Positions 16,140 through 22,908 of a stretch of 27,337 nucleotides of DNA are shown piece by piece. Every line of letters starts with the position of its first letter. The first letter of the stretch is position 1. The position numbers were made by a program, and so were the translations under genes. Source of the stretch: a virus; IMG/VR virus record IMGVR_UViG_3300009418_000094, positions 1 to 27,337 of that record. One strand, given 5' to 3'. The notes beneath the pieces are model-generated. The model worked only from the letters and a program-made list of their open reading frames with translations, was not told the DNA's origin and did no database searches.

Positions 16140-16352
16140 TTATTGTCCTTCATCCAAATCAGGTTTATTAGGAAGGTTATCTCTTGGATTATGAGTATCA
16201 GAAGAAGTATATATCTTTGTATTAACAGGTACTTGAAGATCTTCATCTACTTTATTCACATAATAGCCCTCAGCAGTTATGCATATTAACGCAGAAAAGA
16301 TACTTCCAAAGAAAAACCCCGCTAGAAAAGAAACAATACTTCTCTTAGTCAT
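16140..16352 (-). CDS. Small single-span membrane protein, 70 aa
   Basis: ATG at 16352 lies in an ATGA overlap with the preceding 37-residue gene, and GAGGGGG is 7 bases upstream. Residues 1-4 are basic (MTKR) and residues 5-30 are a hydrophobic Phe- and Gly-rich segment (SIVSFLAGFFFGSIFSALIC). A polar tail with Asp and Pro (YTSSDTHNPRDNLPNKPD) follows. The Cys is not in a good lipobox. Such a short anchored protein next to a holin-like gene could be part of the lysis or spanin set, but no family is recognised. Confidence 0.6.
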   Translation of the reverse strand: MTKRSIVSFLAGFFFGSIFSALICITAEGYYVNKVDEDLQVPVNTKIYTSSDTHNPRDNLPNKPDLDEGQ

Positions 16353-16462
16353 TTAACAGCCCCCTCTAATATTTTTTTAGTACTTGTAGAAATAATCTTA
16401 GTAACCTTTTTAAATAAAGGCTCAGATTTTTTCTTATTTTTTTTACACTTTGTACAACCCAT
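16349..16462 (-). CDS. Small basic protein with N-terminal CxxC, 37 aa
   Basis: ATG at 16462, three bases after the stop of the 35-residue gene, with AAGGA 10 bases upstream; the TGA overlaps the next ATG. The product starts MGCTKCKKNKKKSEP, a CxxC pair in a lysine-rich stretch, followed by a helix (LFKKVTKIISTSTKKILEGAVK). It may bind metal or nucleic acid. The tight fit between neighbours and the coupling overlap support it as a real gene; the function is unknown. Confidence 0.6.
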   Translation of the reverse strand: MGCTKCKKNKKKSEPLFKKVTKIISTSTKKILEGAVK

Positions 16463-16464
16463 GT

Positions 16465-16572
16465 TTAATAATCCTTCTTTTTAATCTTCTTTCCTGTTTT
16501 CTTGGCATGTTTTTTAGCAGCAGCCTTACCTTTTTTAGAATACGGAAACTTCTTTTTACCTAGAGTTGGCAT
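16465..16572 (-). CDS. Very basic conserved small phage protein, 35 aa
   Basis: ATG at 16572 follows AAGGGGGTTCGTT, and the frame closes with TAA at 16465. The product starts MPTLGKKKFPYSKKGKAAAK and continues KHAKKTGKKIKKKDY: about half the residues are Lys. The opening pattern (MPxxGKKKFPYxKKGKxAAK) is one I know from tiny proteins next to portal genes in many marine podoviruses. The charge suggests DNA binding or association with the portal. It lies 16 bases after the portal stop. Confidence 0.72.
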   Translation of the reverse strand: MPTLGKKKFPYSKKGKAAAKKHAKKTGKKIKKKDY

Positions 16573-16587
16573 AACGAACCCCCTTTC

Positions 16588-18180
16588 TTAAACCCCTAGT
16601 TGCTGAGCAACCTGAGCTATGTTAGATCCACCAGTTTGCTCTTCTAAATCTTGACCAGCAGCTTGCTGAGCCACATTAGCAACCGCTGCCCCGCCTTGCT
16701 GGAGAAGTTGTTGCTGCATTTGCTGTTGCATTTGCTGCTGTTGCATTTGTTGTTGCATCTGTTGTACTTCTTCTTCTGACTTAATCCAATTCTCAGGATC
16801 AAATCCTAGTGTACTAACTAAAGCTCTTCCAAATTCGTCCCACCTAAAAGTAGCAATTGATTCTGGTGGTAGGTTTCTAACCATTTCTCCAAGCTGCATT
16901 AACTTAGTAAGATCAGACTCTCTATTAAGAGCCTGAAGTCCAGTAACAATCTCTACATCTAAATTACCTTGGGTATTAAAGAATTGTTCAAACAATCTAG
17001 GATCAATTGACCCATCATCTACCATAAGAAAGACAGTTCTGTTAAGAATTGGTACAAATAAATCTCTAGCAATGGCACTAAAAGCACCGCCTAAAACATT
17101 CTCAAGTTCTTGACCAATACGTCTTACAGCTGTAGCAGTAACACGATCTCCCGAAGGAATGGAGGCAGAATCTAAAAGAAAAGCTTGTCCAATTTCTCTT
17201 CGCATAACTTGAACAGCTGCTGAGACAGCTTGAACTTGAGGGCTCATTGTAGAAGCTGGACTAATAGCTTCAATGTCTTCCCGTCTCGCAGCAATCCATT
17301 GACCATTAGGAGCAACACCGACATCATCAATATCTGTGATACCTGCTGGATCTACAGCCATCCAGAAAGTAGAACTTGCTGCCATACCCTCGATCATTGC
17401 TCTAGTATAATTCTCAAGTGTTTCAATATCACCAATCAAGTCTTCACAATGAGATCTTGAATAAGGTTCACCAGCGATTGAGTTCCAACGAAGAACGGCA
17501 AAAGGTATAACATTATACATACCAACTTCTATAAGATCGCCATTCATTTCTTTTTGAGCAACCCACTCTCCTTGTTCTCCCTTAAATATCCTATTAAATT
17601 CGACATCATATCCTTGTTTTGAATAATCAGCACCAACAGCATATCCAGAATCATTTAATTGTTCATCTTCTGACTTAGAAATAAACTCTAAATAAATAAT
17701 CTCAAGTAAATCACCATTCACATCTCGTCTTATAACATAGTGATCAAGCCTTATGTTCCTAAATGTATAATCATCTTCTTGAACAACCATTACATCTCCA
17801 ACTACAATACAATGTTGAAGTGCTTGGAATAATGTTTCCCTAAGGTTTTGGCTTGTTAGTTTTGTATAAACTTGGTAAGCTAAATTATTAAGATAAACTT
17901 GAGTCTCTGTTGATGGTTCTTGTCCTCCTTTAAGATTGAATCTAAAAAAGGGAGAGTCATCTAGAGGAAGTAGAGCATGAAGAATACGAGAAGACATAGC
18001 AGTAACACCGCGAGCGGCTACCGATGAATATGGTTTATTGAGATCACTGTCATCATTGAAACCATGAGGAGGAAAGATTGAAGGAATAGTTAAAGAAGAA
18101 CAAAACCTAGCTCTTTCCAACTTAGCATGACGAAAACTATCTAATTTTTTAAATCTTTCTGCTATTGTTTTCTCTTGCAT
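16588..18180 (-). CDS. Portal (head-tail connector) protein, T7 gp8-like
   Basis: A 530-residue protein with ATG at 18180 after GGAGTAATTAA. It has the podovirus portal signature: an N-terminal helix RFKKLDSFRHAKLERARFC, then TIPSIFPP, then PYSSVAARGVTAMSSRILHALLPLDDSPFFRF (around residues 50-80). Further on are the wing and stem parts, YSRSHCEDLIGDIETLENYT and FLLDSASIPSGDRVTATAVRR. The length is close to T7 gp8 (536). The C-terminus carries a Gln/Met run (QQMQQQMQQQQMQQQMQQQ) and a Gly/Ala/Gln tail. It forms the 12-fold ring through which DNA is packaged and to which tail tube A docks. Confidence 0.92.
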   Translation of the reverse strand: MQEKTIAERFKKLDSFRHAKLERARFCSSLTIPSIFPPHGFNDDSDLNKPYSSVAARGVTAMSSRILHALLPLDDSPFFRFNLKGGQEPSTETQVYLNNLAYQVYTKLTSQNLRETLFQALQHCIVVGDVMVVQEDDYTFRNIRLDHYVIRRDVNGDLLEIIYLEFISKSEDEQLNDSGYAVGADYSKQGYDVEFNRIFKGEQGEWVAQKEMNGDLIEVGMYNVIPFAVLRWNSIAGEPYSRSHCEDLIGDIETLENYTRAMIEGMAASSTFWMAVDPAGITDIDDVGVAPNGQWIAARREDIEAISPASTMSPQVQAVSAAVQVMRREIGQAFLLDSASIPSGDRVTATAVRRIGQELENVLGGAFSAIARDLFVPILNRTVFLMVDDGSIDPRLFEQFFNTQGNLDVEIVTGLQALNRESDLTKLMQLGEMVRNLPPESIATFRWDEFGRALVSTLGFDPENWIKSEEEVQQMQQQMQQQQMQQQMQQQLLQQGGAAVANVAQQAAGQDLEEQTGGSNIAQVAQQLGV

Positions 18181-18184
18181 TTAA

Positions 18185-18499
18185 TTACTCCGGTCTTGGA
18201 ATTTGAACAACATCAGGTCGATCTCTATAGATAGACTCAGCTGCTCTTGTTCCAACATCTTCTTGTGCTTCGATCTCTTCTTGAGTTCTTGTCTCTTCTG
18301 TTTCGATCTCAGCTTTCTTACGTTCTTCAGCTTCTTTTGCAGCTTTTTCTCTAGCTAATCTGGAAGATTCTCGTTCTGCTTCCTTAGCTTCAGCTCTTGC
18401 CATCTGTTCTTGTGTTTGCGATTGCATTCTTGCAAACTGTCTTTGCTGCATCTGCTCCATTTGAGCATAGTCAGGTCCTCCTCCTCCTTTTCCACCCAT
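18185..18499 (-). CDS. Coiled-coil protein upstream of portal, 104 aa
   Basis: ATG at 18499 overlaps the previous stop by one base (TAATG). The N-terminus is glycine-rich (MGGKGGGGPDYAQM). A Gln/Met segment (QMEQMQQRQFARMQSQTQEQ) follows, then a long highly charged helix rich in Ala, Glu, Lys and Arg (residues about 35-85). The end is RDRPDVVQIPRPE. Proteins opening with MGGKGGGG directly before the portal are common in marine podoviruses, but no function is established that I know of. The spacing to the portal start is 4 bases, so the two are probably co-translated. Confidence 0.7.
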   Translation of the reverse strand: MGGKGGGGPDYAQMEQMQQRQFARMQSQTQEQMARAEAKEAERESSRLAREKAAKEAEERKKAEIETEETRTQEEIEAQEDVGTRAAESIYRDRPDVVQIPRPE

Positions 18500-18840
18500 T
18501 ATACTATCCCTTCTTTCTTATTGGTTGTCTTCCTATCTGTTGTCTTCTTACGGACTTTAGTTTGTTTATTACGTCCCTTTGTCCCCCCCGAAACGCCCAC
18601 TCCTCCCGTGTTGACATGTTGCTGTACTCCATCGGAGGATATAGTTTGTCCAGTTCCTTTATCACTTCCTCGTCTATCAGAGGAAGTCTTTCCTTCAGAG
18701 GTTTTTGAGACATTGTGTTCTAACCTTTCTACTCTACTTTCCAAATCTGTAACAATACTCATCAAGTGCCGTTCTGTTTGAGATAAAGATCTTCCAGCTC
18801 CATACATACTTCTTATAAATCTGTTTGAATAATCAGTCAT
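18499..18840 (-). CDS. Hypothetical protein, 113 aa, overlaps another gene
   Basis: ATG at 18840 lies in an ATGA overlap with the preceding gene. Residues 1-45 look like a normal folded or helical protein (FIRSMYGAGRSLSQTERHLM, then IVTDLESRVERLEHNV with heptads). From about residue 43 the protein becomes low-complexity Ser/Thr/Lys/Gly-rich, and exactly there a second frame (18713-18504) also codes a convincing protein. So the N-terminal third looks selected on its own and the C-terminal part may be shaped by the overlapping gene. No family is recognised. Confidence 0.6.
   Translation of the reverse strand: MTDYSNRFIRSMYGAGRSLSQTERHLMSIVTDLESRVERLEHNVSKTSEGKTSSDRRGSDKGTGQTISSDGVQQHVNTGGVGVSGGTKGRNKQTKVRKKTTDRKTTNKKEGIV
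18504..18713 (-). CDS. Small conserved-type phage protein, 69 aa, nested in +1 frame
   Basis: ATG at 18713 opens a frame lying wholly inside the 113-residue gene, shifted +1, and ends only 5 bases before it. The upstream sequence offers AAAGG about 10 bases away, a moderate ribosome binding site. The product (EEVIKELDKLYPPMEYSN, then WAFRGGQRDVINKLKSVRRQ) has an amphipathic helix, a Pro turn and a GQRDVINKL helix. That is the look of the small proteins found near portal genes in many podoviruses (helix, then G-x-x-x-V-I-x-x-L). Its composition is that of a folded protein, better than the other frame over the same bases. The function is unknown. Confidence 0.65.
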   Translation of the reverse strand: MSQKPLKERLPLIDEEVIKELDKLYPPMEYSNMSTREEWAFRGGQRDVINKLKSVRRQQIGRQPIRKKG

Positions 18841-19043
18841 TTATTTTTTCTCCTACGAATCTTTTTCTTTGGAGCCTTGCCACAAGTCCAAGCTTCGTTC
18901 TCAGGAGTACTAGGATCGTCAGATATGTAAGTACCCTTCTTTGATCTGGTTCGTTTGTTACCAGAGTATCCCAATCTTTCTTCTAGTCTATCAAAGACTA
19001 AATCTACCAAATTCCCAAAGGGAGTTCCATCAATAAAACTCAT
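18837..19043 (-). CDS. Hypothetical basic protein, 68 aa
   Basis: The likely start is ATG at 19043, because AGGAG sits 8 bases upstream of it; an in-frame ATG two codons earlier overlaps the reductase stop but is too close to that site. The N-terminus MSFIDGTPFGNLVDLVFDRL is a short motif followed by an amphipathic helix; the middle has SGNKRTRSKKGTYISDDPST; the end is a lysine/arginine block (APKKKIRRRKNK). It may bind DNA. No family is recognised. It is the first gene after the reductase and may begin the structural cluster. Confidence 0.6.
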   Translation of the reverse strand: MSFIDGTPFGNLVDLVFDRLEERLGYSGNKRTRSKKGTYISDDPSTPENEAWTCGKAPKKKIRRRKNK

Positions 19044-19045
19044 TA

Positions 19046-20956
19046 TCATTCTCCTGTTAAATCAACAACCTCACATCCATTGGCAGTACATGCCAACTCT
19101 CTAGAGTTGTTTGTAGTATCTTCTTTTTCATAGCCTATTAATTCAGACCACTCAATTTCCGTAGGCATTCCATTAGATAGGTCAAACCATTCTTCAGGAC
19201 TTACTTTTTCAAACGGTGCTTGATCATAGACATGGTTTTCTTTTGGAAGGAATGAAATTCCACTAACCCATTCCCAGTGTTTCCAAACCCAATCACCAAT
19301 AGCAAGAAACTCATCATCCGAATAAGAAATAGTAACACTTGGTTTATGGTCACACCAGCATTGTTGATATGTTTTCCATAGTTCTAAATGATCAATTGCT
19401 GTAAGTTCTTTTTGGGTAATAGAATCAATAGGAGATTTAATAGGAAAGGAAAACACAACAGTACTATGAGGTCGCATACTACAATCTTCGTGTGGAATAT
19501 TTTTATCCATCATAAACTTTGTCATTGGATCTTGTTTGTCCATACGAACTCTACGAATATATATTTCACTAAATCGTGGATGCATACCAGAAGATGAGCC
19601 AGCAACACAACTGGTAGTACCACTTGGTTTAACGCAGGTCACAGCCTTGCTGGGACTTACCTTAAGCTTACTAGCCCATATAATATTTTGTTCTCTAGCA
19701 TAATCCTTAAGGCGACCAAGATGAAGGGCAAGTTTGTCCATGTCTTCTCGACCACTAAAGAATTCGTTGTCAAAAATTCCAGTAAAGGAAACACCAAGAA
19801 GTCTTTCCTCATCGCAATTAAGTTTCCATTGATGATCCAAGTAGGTGAAGTTAGTACAAGCCGATTGAATAGTTCCAAAGATAACAGCTGAACGTATCTT
19901 TTCTCTTATTGTAGACGGATTATCTGATGATTTAATTACAATCTCTGATAGATTACAAAATTGTTTATGCCTAAGAATAATTTCAGAACATGGGTTTGTA
20001 CCAAAATCATAATCTGAATCCCTTCCAGCCATGTTTGCGATCATCTTCATAGATTCTCTATTACAAATACCACGCTCACCAGACCTTGAGTTGTACATTT
20101 CCTGCCATTCATCTAAGAAGACAGCAAAGGACGGCTTGGTTTCATAGACTGCGGAGTTGTTTGCGAGAGATCTATAGCCTGAGGATTCCCACCAAGGACC
20201 ACTCTTAGCCTTTGCCATGCTCTTGTCGTTAAGATCGCTGAGTGAAATGAGGGCAGATCTACGAACTGCACCAGCAATAACAATCTCACCGATCATACAA
20301 ACTATATCGTGGACTTCAAGACTAGAGAGCTGGCGACCCTTGGCTTTCATGAAGGTATTCACAACAAACTTAAACAGTCTGACTAATGGCTCTGGACCTG
20401 AGGCTCTTCCTCCAAAGGTCTTAAGTCTAGCACCAGCTGGACGAATGAGTTGTGTTTCCCATGTGGGATGAATACCTTTATATAGATGCCAGATTAATTG
20501 ATCAAGAGCCTCAGCCCAACCCCTTCGTGAGTCGGCTACTACGAGGCTGATATCTTCTCTGCGAATAATATCATCAGGTATTTTGGGTAATTCATTAACA
20601 TTCTTCTGCTCACAGGAGAAGCCAACGCCTGTCCCACAGCAGAGAATGTACAATATTTGAGCAAAAACAGAGGTATCATTGACAGCCACATAGCTACAGT
20701 TATATAGACAGGTATCGTCTACGTCTGCGGCTGGACCAGCGGTCATCAAAGCTCTCATACTAGGAAATACTTCACGGTTTAACAAGTGATTTCGTGCTGT
20801 AGACAGCTCTGGATCATCGAATTCTAGATCAAATCTATCAATAAAATAATCAAAGTATCTATAAACACACTCGTCCCAAGTTTCCCTACGCCCAGACTCT
20901 TCAATCCAGCGGCAGTATTTACTTGTTGCTATAAAATCTTCAAATAACTTGCTCAA
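19046..20956 (-). CDS. nrdJ: Class II (B12-dependent) ribonucleoside-triphosphate reductase
   Basis: A 636-residue protein reducing ribonucleotides to deoxyribonucleotides with adenosylcobalamin. I start it at TTG 20956, which overlaps the exonuclease stop as TTGA and has AAGGAG 8 bases upstream; another TTG seven codons earlier has no such site. Key residues of the monomeric RTPR type are all present: Cys87 in NCSYVAV, Cys323 and Glu325 in TNPCSEI, Cys334 in QFCNLSEI, and a C-terminal Cys623/Cys628 pair (CTANGC) that passes electrons from thioredoxin. CCGTGVGFS lies at about residue 106. The length is shorter than the 739-residue Lactobacillus enzyme. Class II reductases are frequent in marine T7-like phages. 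With the exonuclease and kinase beside it, the gene would supply dNTPs for phage replication. Confidence 0.9.
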   Translation of the reverse strand: MSKLFEDFIATSKYCRWIEESGRRETWDECVYRYFDYFIDRFDLEFDDPELSTARNHLLNREVFPSMRALMTAGPAADVDDTCLYNCSYVAVNDTSVFAQILYILCCGTGVGFSCEQKNVNELPKIPDDIIRREDISLVVADSRRGWAEALDQLIWHLYKGIHPTWETQLIRPAGARLKTFGGRASGPEPLVRLFKFVVNTFMKAKGRQLSSLEVHDIVCMIGEIVIAGAVRRSALISLSDLNDKSMAKAKSGPWWESSGYRSLANNSAVYETKPSFAVFLDEWQEMYNSRSGERGICNRESMKMIANMAGRDSDYDFGTNPCSEIILRHKQFCNLSEIVIKSSDNPSTIREKIRSAVIFGTIQSACTNFTYLDHQWKLNCDEERLLGVSFTGIFDNEFFSGREDMDKLALHLGRLKDYAREQNIIWASKLKVSPSKAVTCVKPSGTTSCVAGSSSGMHPRFSEIYIRRVRMDKQDPMTKFMMDKNIPHEDCSMRPHSTVVFSFPIKSPIDSITQKELTAIDHLELWKTYQQCWCDHKPSVTISYSDDEFLAIGDWVWKHWEWVSGISFLPKENHVYDQAPFEKVSPEEWFDLSNGMPTEIEWSELIGYEKEDTTNNSRELACTANGCEVVDLTGE

Positions 20957-21714
20957 GGCTGTATCTCCTTTACCCAATTATTCGGTTCCCATAAATTAAT
21001 GCTCCTTGTAGACTTAGTATATTCACCCTCCCTTAAGATTCGTACACACCTAGCCATTGATAAAGCAAACTCTTTTCTTGTCATATCTCCATAGTCAGAT
21101 TGATTAGGTCTATCTTCATTCTCATATAAATTAAAGATCTCATCAACCCAAGACTCCTTAGCCCAGCTATTCAGAAACTTCTCAGCTTTCTTAGGACCTA
21201 CCCTCCATAGACCGGGAATTCCATCAGTAGAATCTCCCATAATCCATTGCTTGAAGAAGAATTTATCTGCCTCTTCCTCTGTAATGAACACACTATCCTC
21301 CTCCTTATCAGGATTCCAGTGCCATCCGGGTACAGATCTCAAGTCCTTATCAATAGTTACGGAGATAGCAGCCCCCTTACTGGAGGCTAGTCCCATAAGA
21401 TCATCGGCTTCCAACTTATCAATACACCTTGTATCAGCATTGTCATATAAAATCTCAATAGCATAGTCAAGACTATCTGGTTGGGCAGTTCCGTCTCTAT
21501 GAGCCTTATATCGAGGCCAAATATCCCGTCTAAAGTTTTTACTTCGAGGACAAGATAAAGCAACGATTGTTTTTGTGACTCCTTCTGGAGTCCAGTTCTC
21601 TAAATCAACAGCCAGTCTGTCTTCTAAACAATCTATCCCCTCTACATCAGCCCAGAACGAGGCTTTGTAGGCAAGTATATCGCCATCAATAACAGCAAGT
21701 TTAGGTTTCTTCAT
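20953..21714 (-). CDS. 5'-3' exonuclease, T7 gp6-like (FEN/PIN fold)
   Basis: A 253-residue protein. ATG at 21714 is chosen because GGAG lies 7 bases upstream; a TTG four codons earlier is the alternative. Metal-binding acidic residues typical of the FEN family are visible: D10 and D12 in AVIDGDILAY, KNFRRDIWPRYKAHRDG at about 59-75 (the helical arch entrance), DKLEADDLMG at about 99-108, TIDKDLR at about 121-127, and GDSTDGIPG at about 160-168. A helix-hairpin-helix follows (GPKKAEKFL). In T7 this enzyme removes RNA primers and degrades host DNA to nucleotides. It overlaps the kinase gene by 14 bases. Confidence 0.9.
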   Translation of the reverse strand: MKKPKLAVIDGDILAYKASFWADVEGIDCLEDRLAVDLENWTPEGVTKTIVALSCPRSKNFRRDIWPRYKAHRDGTAQPDSLDYAIEILYDNADTRCIDKLEADDLMGLASSKGAAISVTIDKDLRSVPGWHWNPDKEEDSVFITEEEADKFFFKQWIMGDSTDGIPGLWRVGPKKAEKFLNSWAKESWVDEIFNLYENEDRPNQSDYGDMTRKEFALSMARCVRILREGEYTKSTRSINLWEPNNWVKEIQP

Positions 21715-22417
21715 TAAAATCTCCAAACAATCTATCTATTAAGTCATCAATAACAACATCAATATCAGGTAATCTATCTTCTCTACGAGCTTTACATAGC
21801 TCACATAGACATACTTTATCATGTATCTCAAGACCAAGCCACATCCTAATACGTCTTGATACTATAGATTCCAGATTTTCTTTTGTATTCTCATTAACAA
21901 TAATAGTTGTAAATAAGTCTTGATAATCAGGATGACCCATATCTTTTGATATTGACAGCTGTTCGGATTCGTGGCTACGCCATGTTGCATTTGCCTCAGG
22001 TAACGACCTCTTTCCCGCAGTAATAAATATTTGGGATGCACCGAGTTTCCTAGTTCTGGATAATTCATTAAGATATCTACAATCATCTGAGATGATAACT
22101 CTTTCCCAATATTTTTTCTCATTTTCTAAATCCTTAAACTCAGATTGTTTTATTTTTTGTAGGTCTTTTGCCCAAGATTTAATCCAATGATTTATATCCT
22201 TATCTCTCATTGCCTTACCAATATTTTGACAGTACTCCCTATATTCTTCAGGAGAATCGTCTTTGTTAATTCCCTCAGATTCTGCTAGGTCTTTGATTGG
22301 CTTAGCAAACGGTAGAAACATTGGTATAAAACCAAGTCTAAACGCTTGCTCTGCTATTATCTTAGCCGTAGTTGTTTTTCCAACCCTAGCCTGACCACTT
22401 ATAGTAATGATTTGCAT
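21701..22417 (-). CDS. Deoxynucleoside monophosphate kinase
   Basis: A 238-residue P-loop protein, ATG at 22417 with GGAG 8 bases upstream; a GTG two codons earlier is possible. The Walker A motif is GQARVGKTT at residues 8-16, with an ISG strand before it. A helix with FAKPIKDLAESEG, and the later RVIISDDCRYLNELS and IIVNENTKENLESIV segments, fit the T4 gp1-like dNMP kinase family: the DDCRYLNE loop contacts the nucleotide and the lid follows. A short VCLCELCKARRED segment near the C-terminus has a CxxC that could bind a metal. It would phosphorylate dNMPs freed by the exonuclease. Confidence 0.8.
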   Translation of the reverse strand: MQIITISGQARVGKTTTAKIIAEQAFRLGFIPMFLPFAKPIKDLAESEGINKDDSPEEYREYCQNIGKAMRDKDINHWIKSWAKDLQKIKQSEFKDLENEKKYWERVIISDDCRYLNELSRTRKLGASQIFITAGKRSLPEANATWRSHESEQLSISKDMGHPDYQDLFTTIIVNENTKENLESIVSRRIRMWLGLEIHDKVCLCELCKARREDRLPDIDVVIDDLIDRLFGDFNEET

Positions 22418-22908
22418 TTCCACTTCTCCATAACACTTTGTTTTCTAGGACACCTTGTCTTAAGTGTTTTCCAAAGCTCTATAGGACTATAATTATCTTC
22501 TTTAGAATAGACTTCTGAATTTCTAAAGTAATTTAACCAACTAATGATTGGTTGTGTACAACAATTAGGAAGTTCTTGTTTCTTAAATCCTTTTGTTAAC
22601 CAATATCTAGTCATTATCCAAGGATTCATATCATATGTTTCTATGTTTTCAAAGAGCATACTAGGGGGATTTACATCCCCAAAATATAAAATGTCTATGG
22701 GATTAGTAATCTTATTCATAGTTTCAAAAGAAACCCATCGACATCCTATTGTTATATCACAATGTAAAGCAAAGATATTTCTTAAATTATCTATACCTTT
22801 TTCACGAACAACTAAAGAAGCGTGATTAATTTTAGAGCCTGTTAGGATATTAACAACCTTTCCCCAAGGTGCTTTGAGTTCACTAAATAAAATATATATT
22901 TCAATCAA
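22399..22908 (-). CDS. Possible permuted papain-like (NlpC/P60-type) protein
   Basis: About 169 residues from TTG at 22908, which overlaps the polymerase stop as TTGA and follows GGAG by 9 bases; a TTG five codons upstream also exists. The N-terminus EIYILFSELKAPWGKVVNIL, then GSKINHASLVV with His29, and later ELPNCCTQPIISWLNYF with Cys116/Cys117 show the order His before Cys that marks the circularly permuted papain fold (YiiX/LRAT-like amidases and peptidases). An acidic or polar partner residue cannot be fixed by eye. The family cleaves amide bonds in peptidoglycan, lipids or proteins; the substrate here is unknown. It is an unusual neighbour for a polymerase and a kinase. Confidence 0.55.
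   Translation of the reverse strand: MIEIYILFSELKAPWGKVVNILTGSKINHASLVVREKGIDNLRNIFALHCDITIGCRWVSFETMNKITNPIDILYFGDVNPPSMLFENIETYDMNPWIMTRYWLTKGFKKQELPNCCTQPIISWLNYFRNSEVYSKEDNYSPIELWKTLKTRCPRKQSVMEKWKCKSLL

Noticed and set aside
18397-18781. Plus-strand frames opposite the 113- and 104-residue genes
   Set aside because: Ser/Leu/Pro-rich antisense of low-complexity minus-strand genes; no plus-strand gene exists elsewhere in the window.
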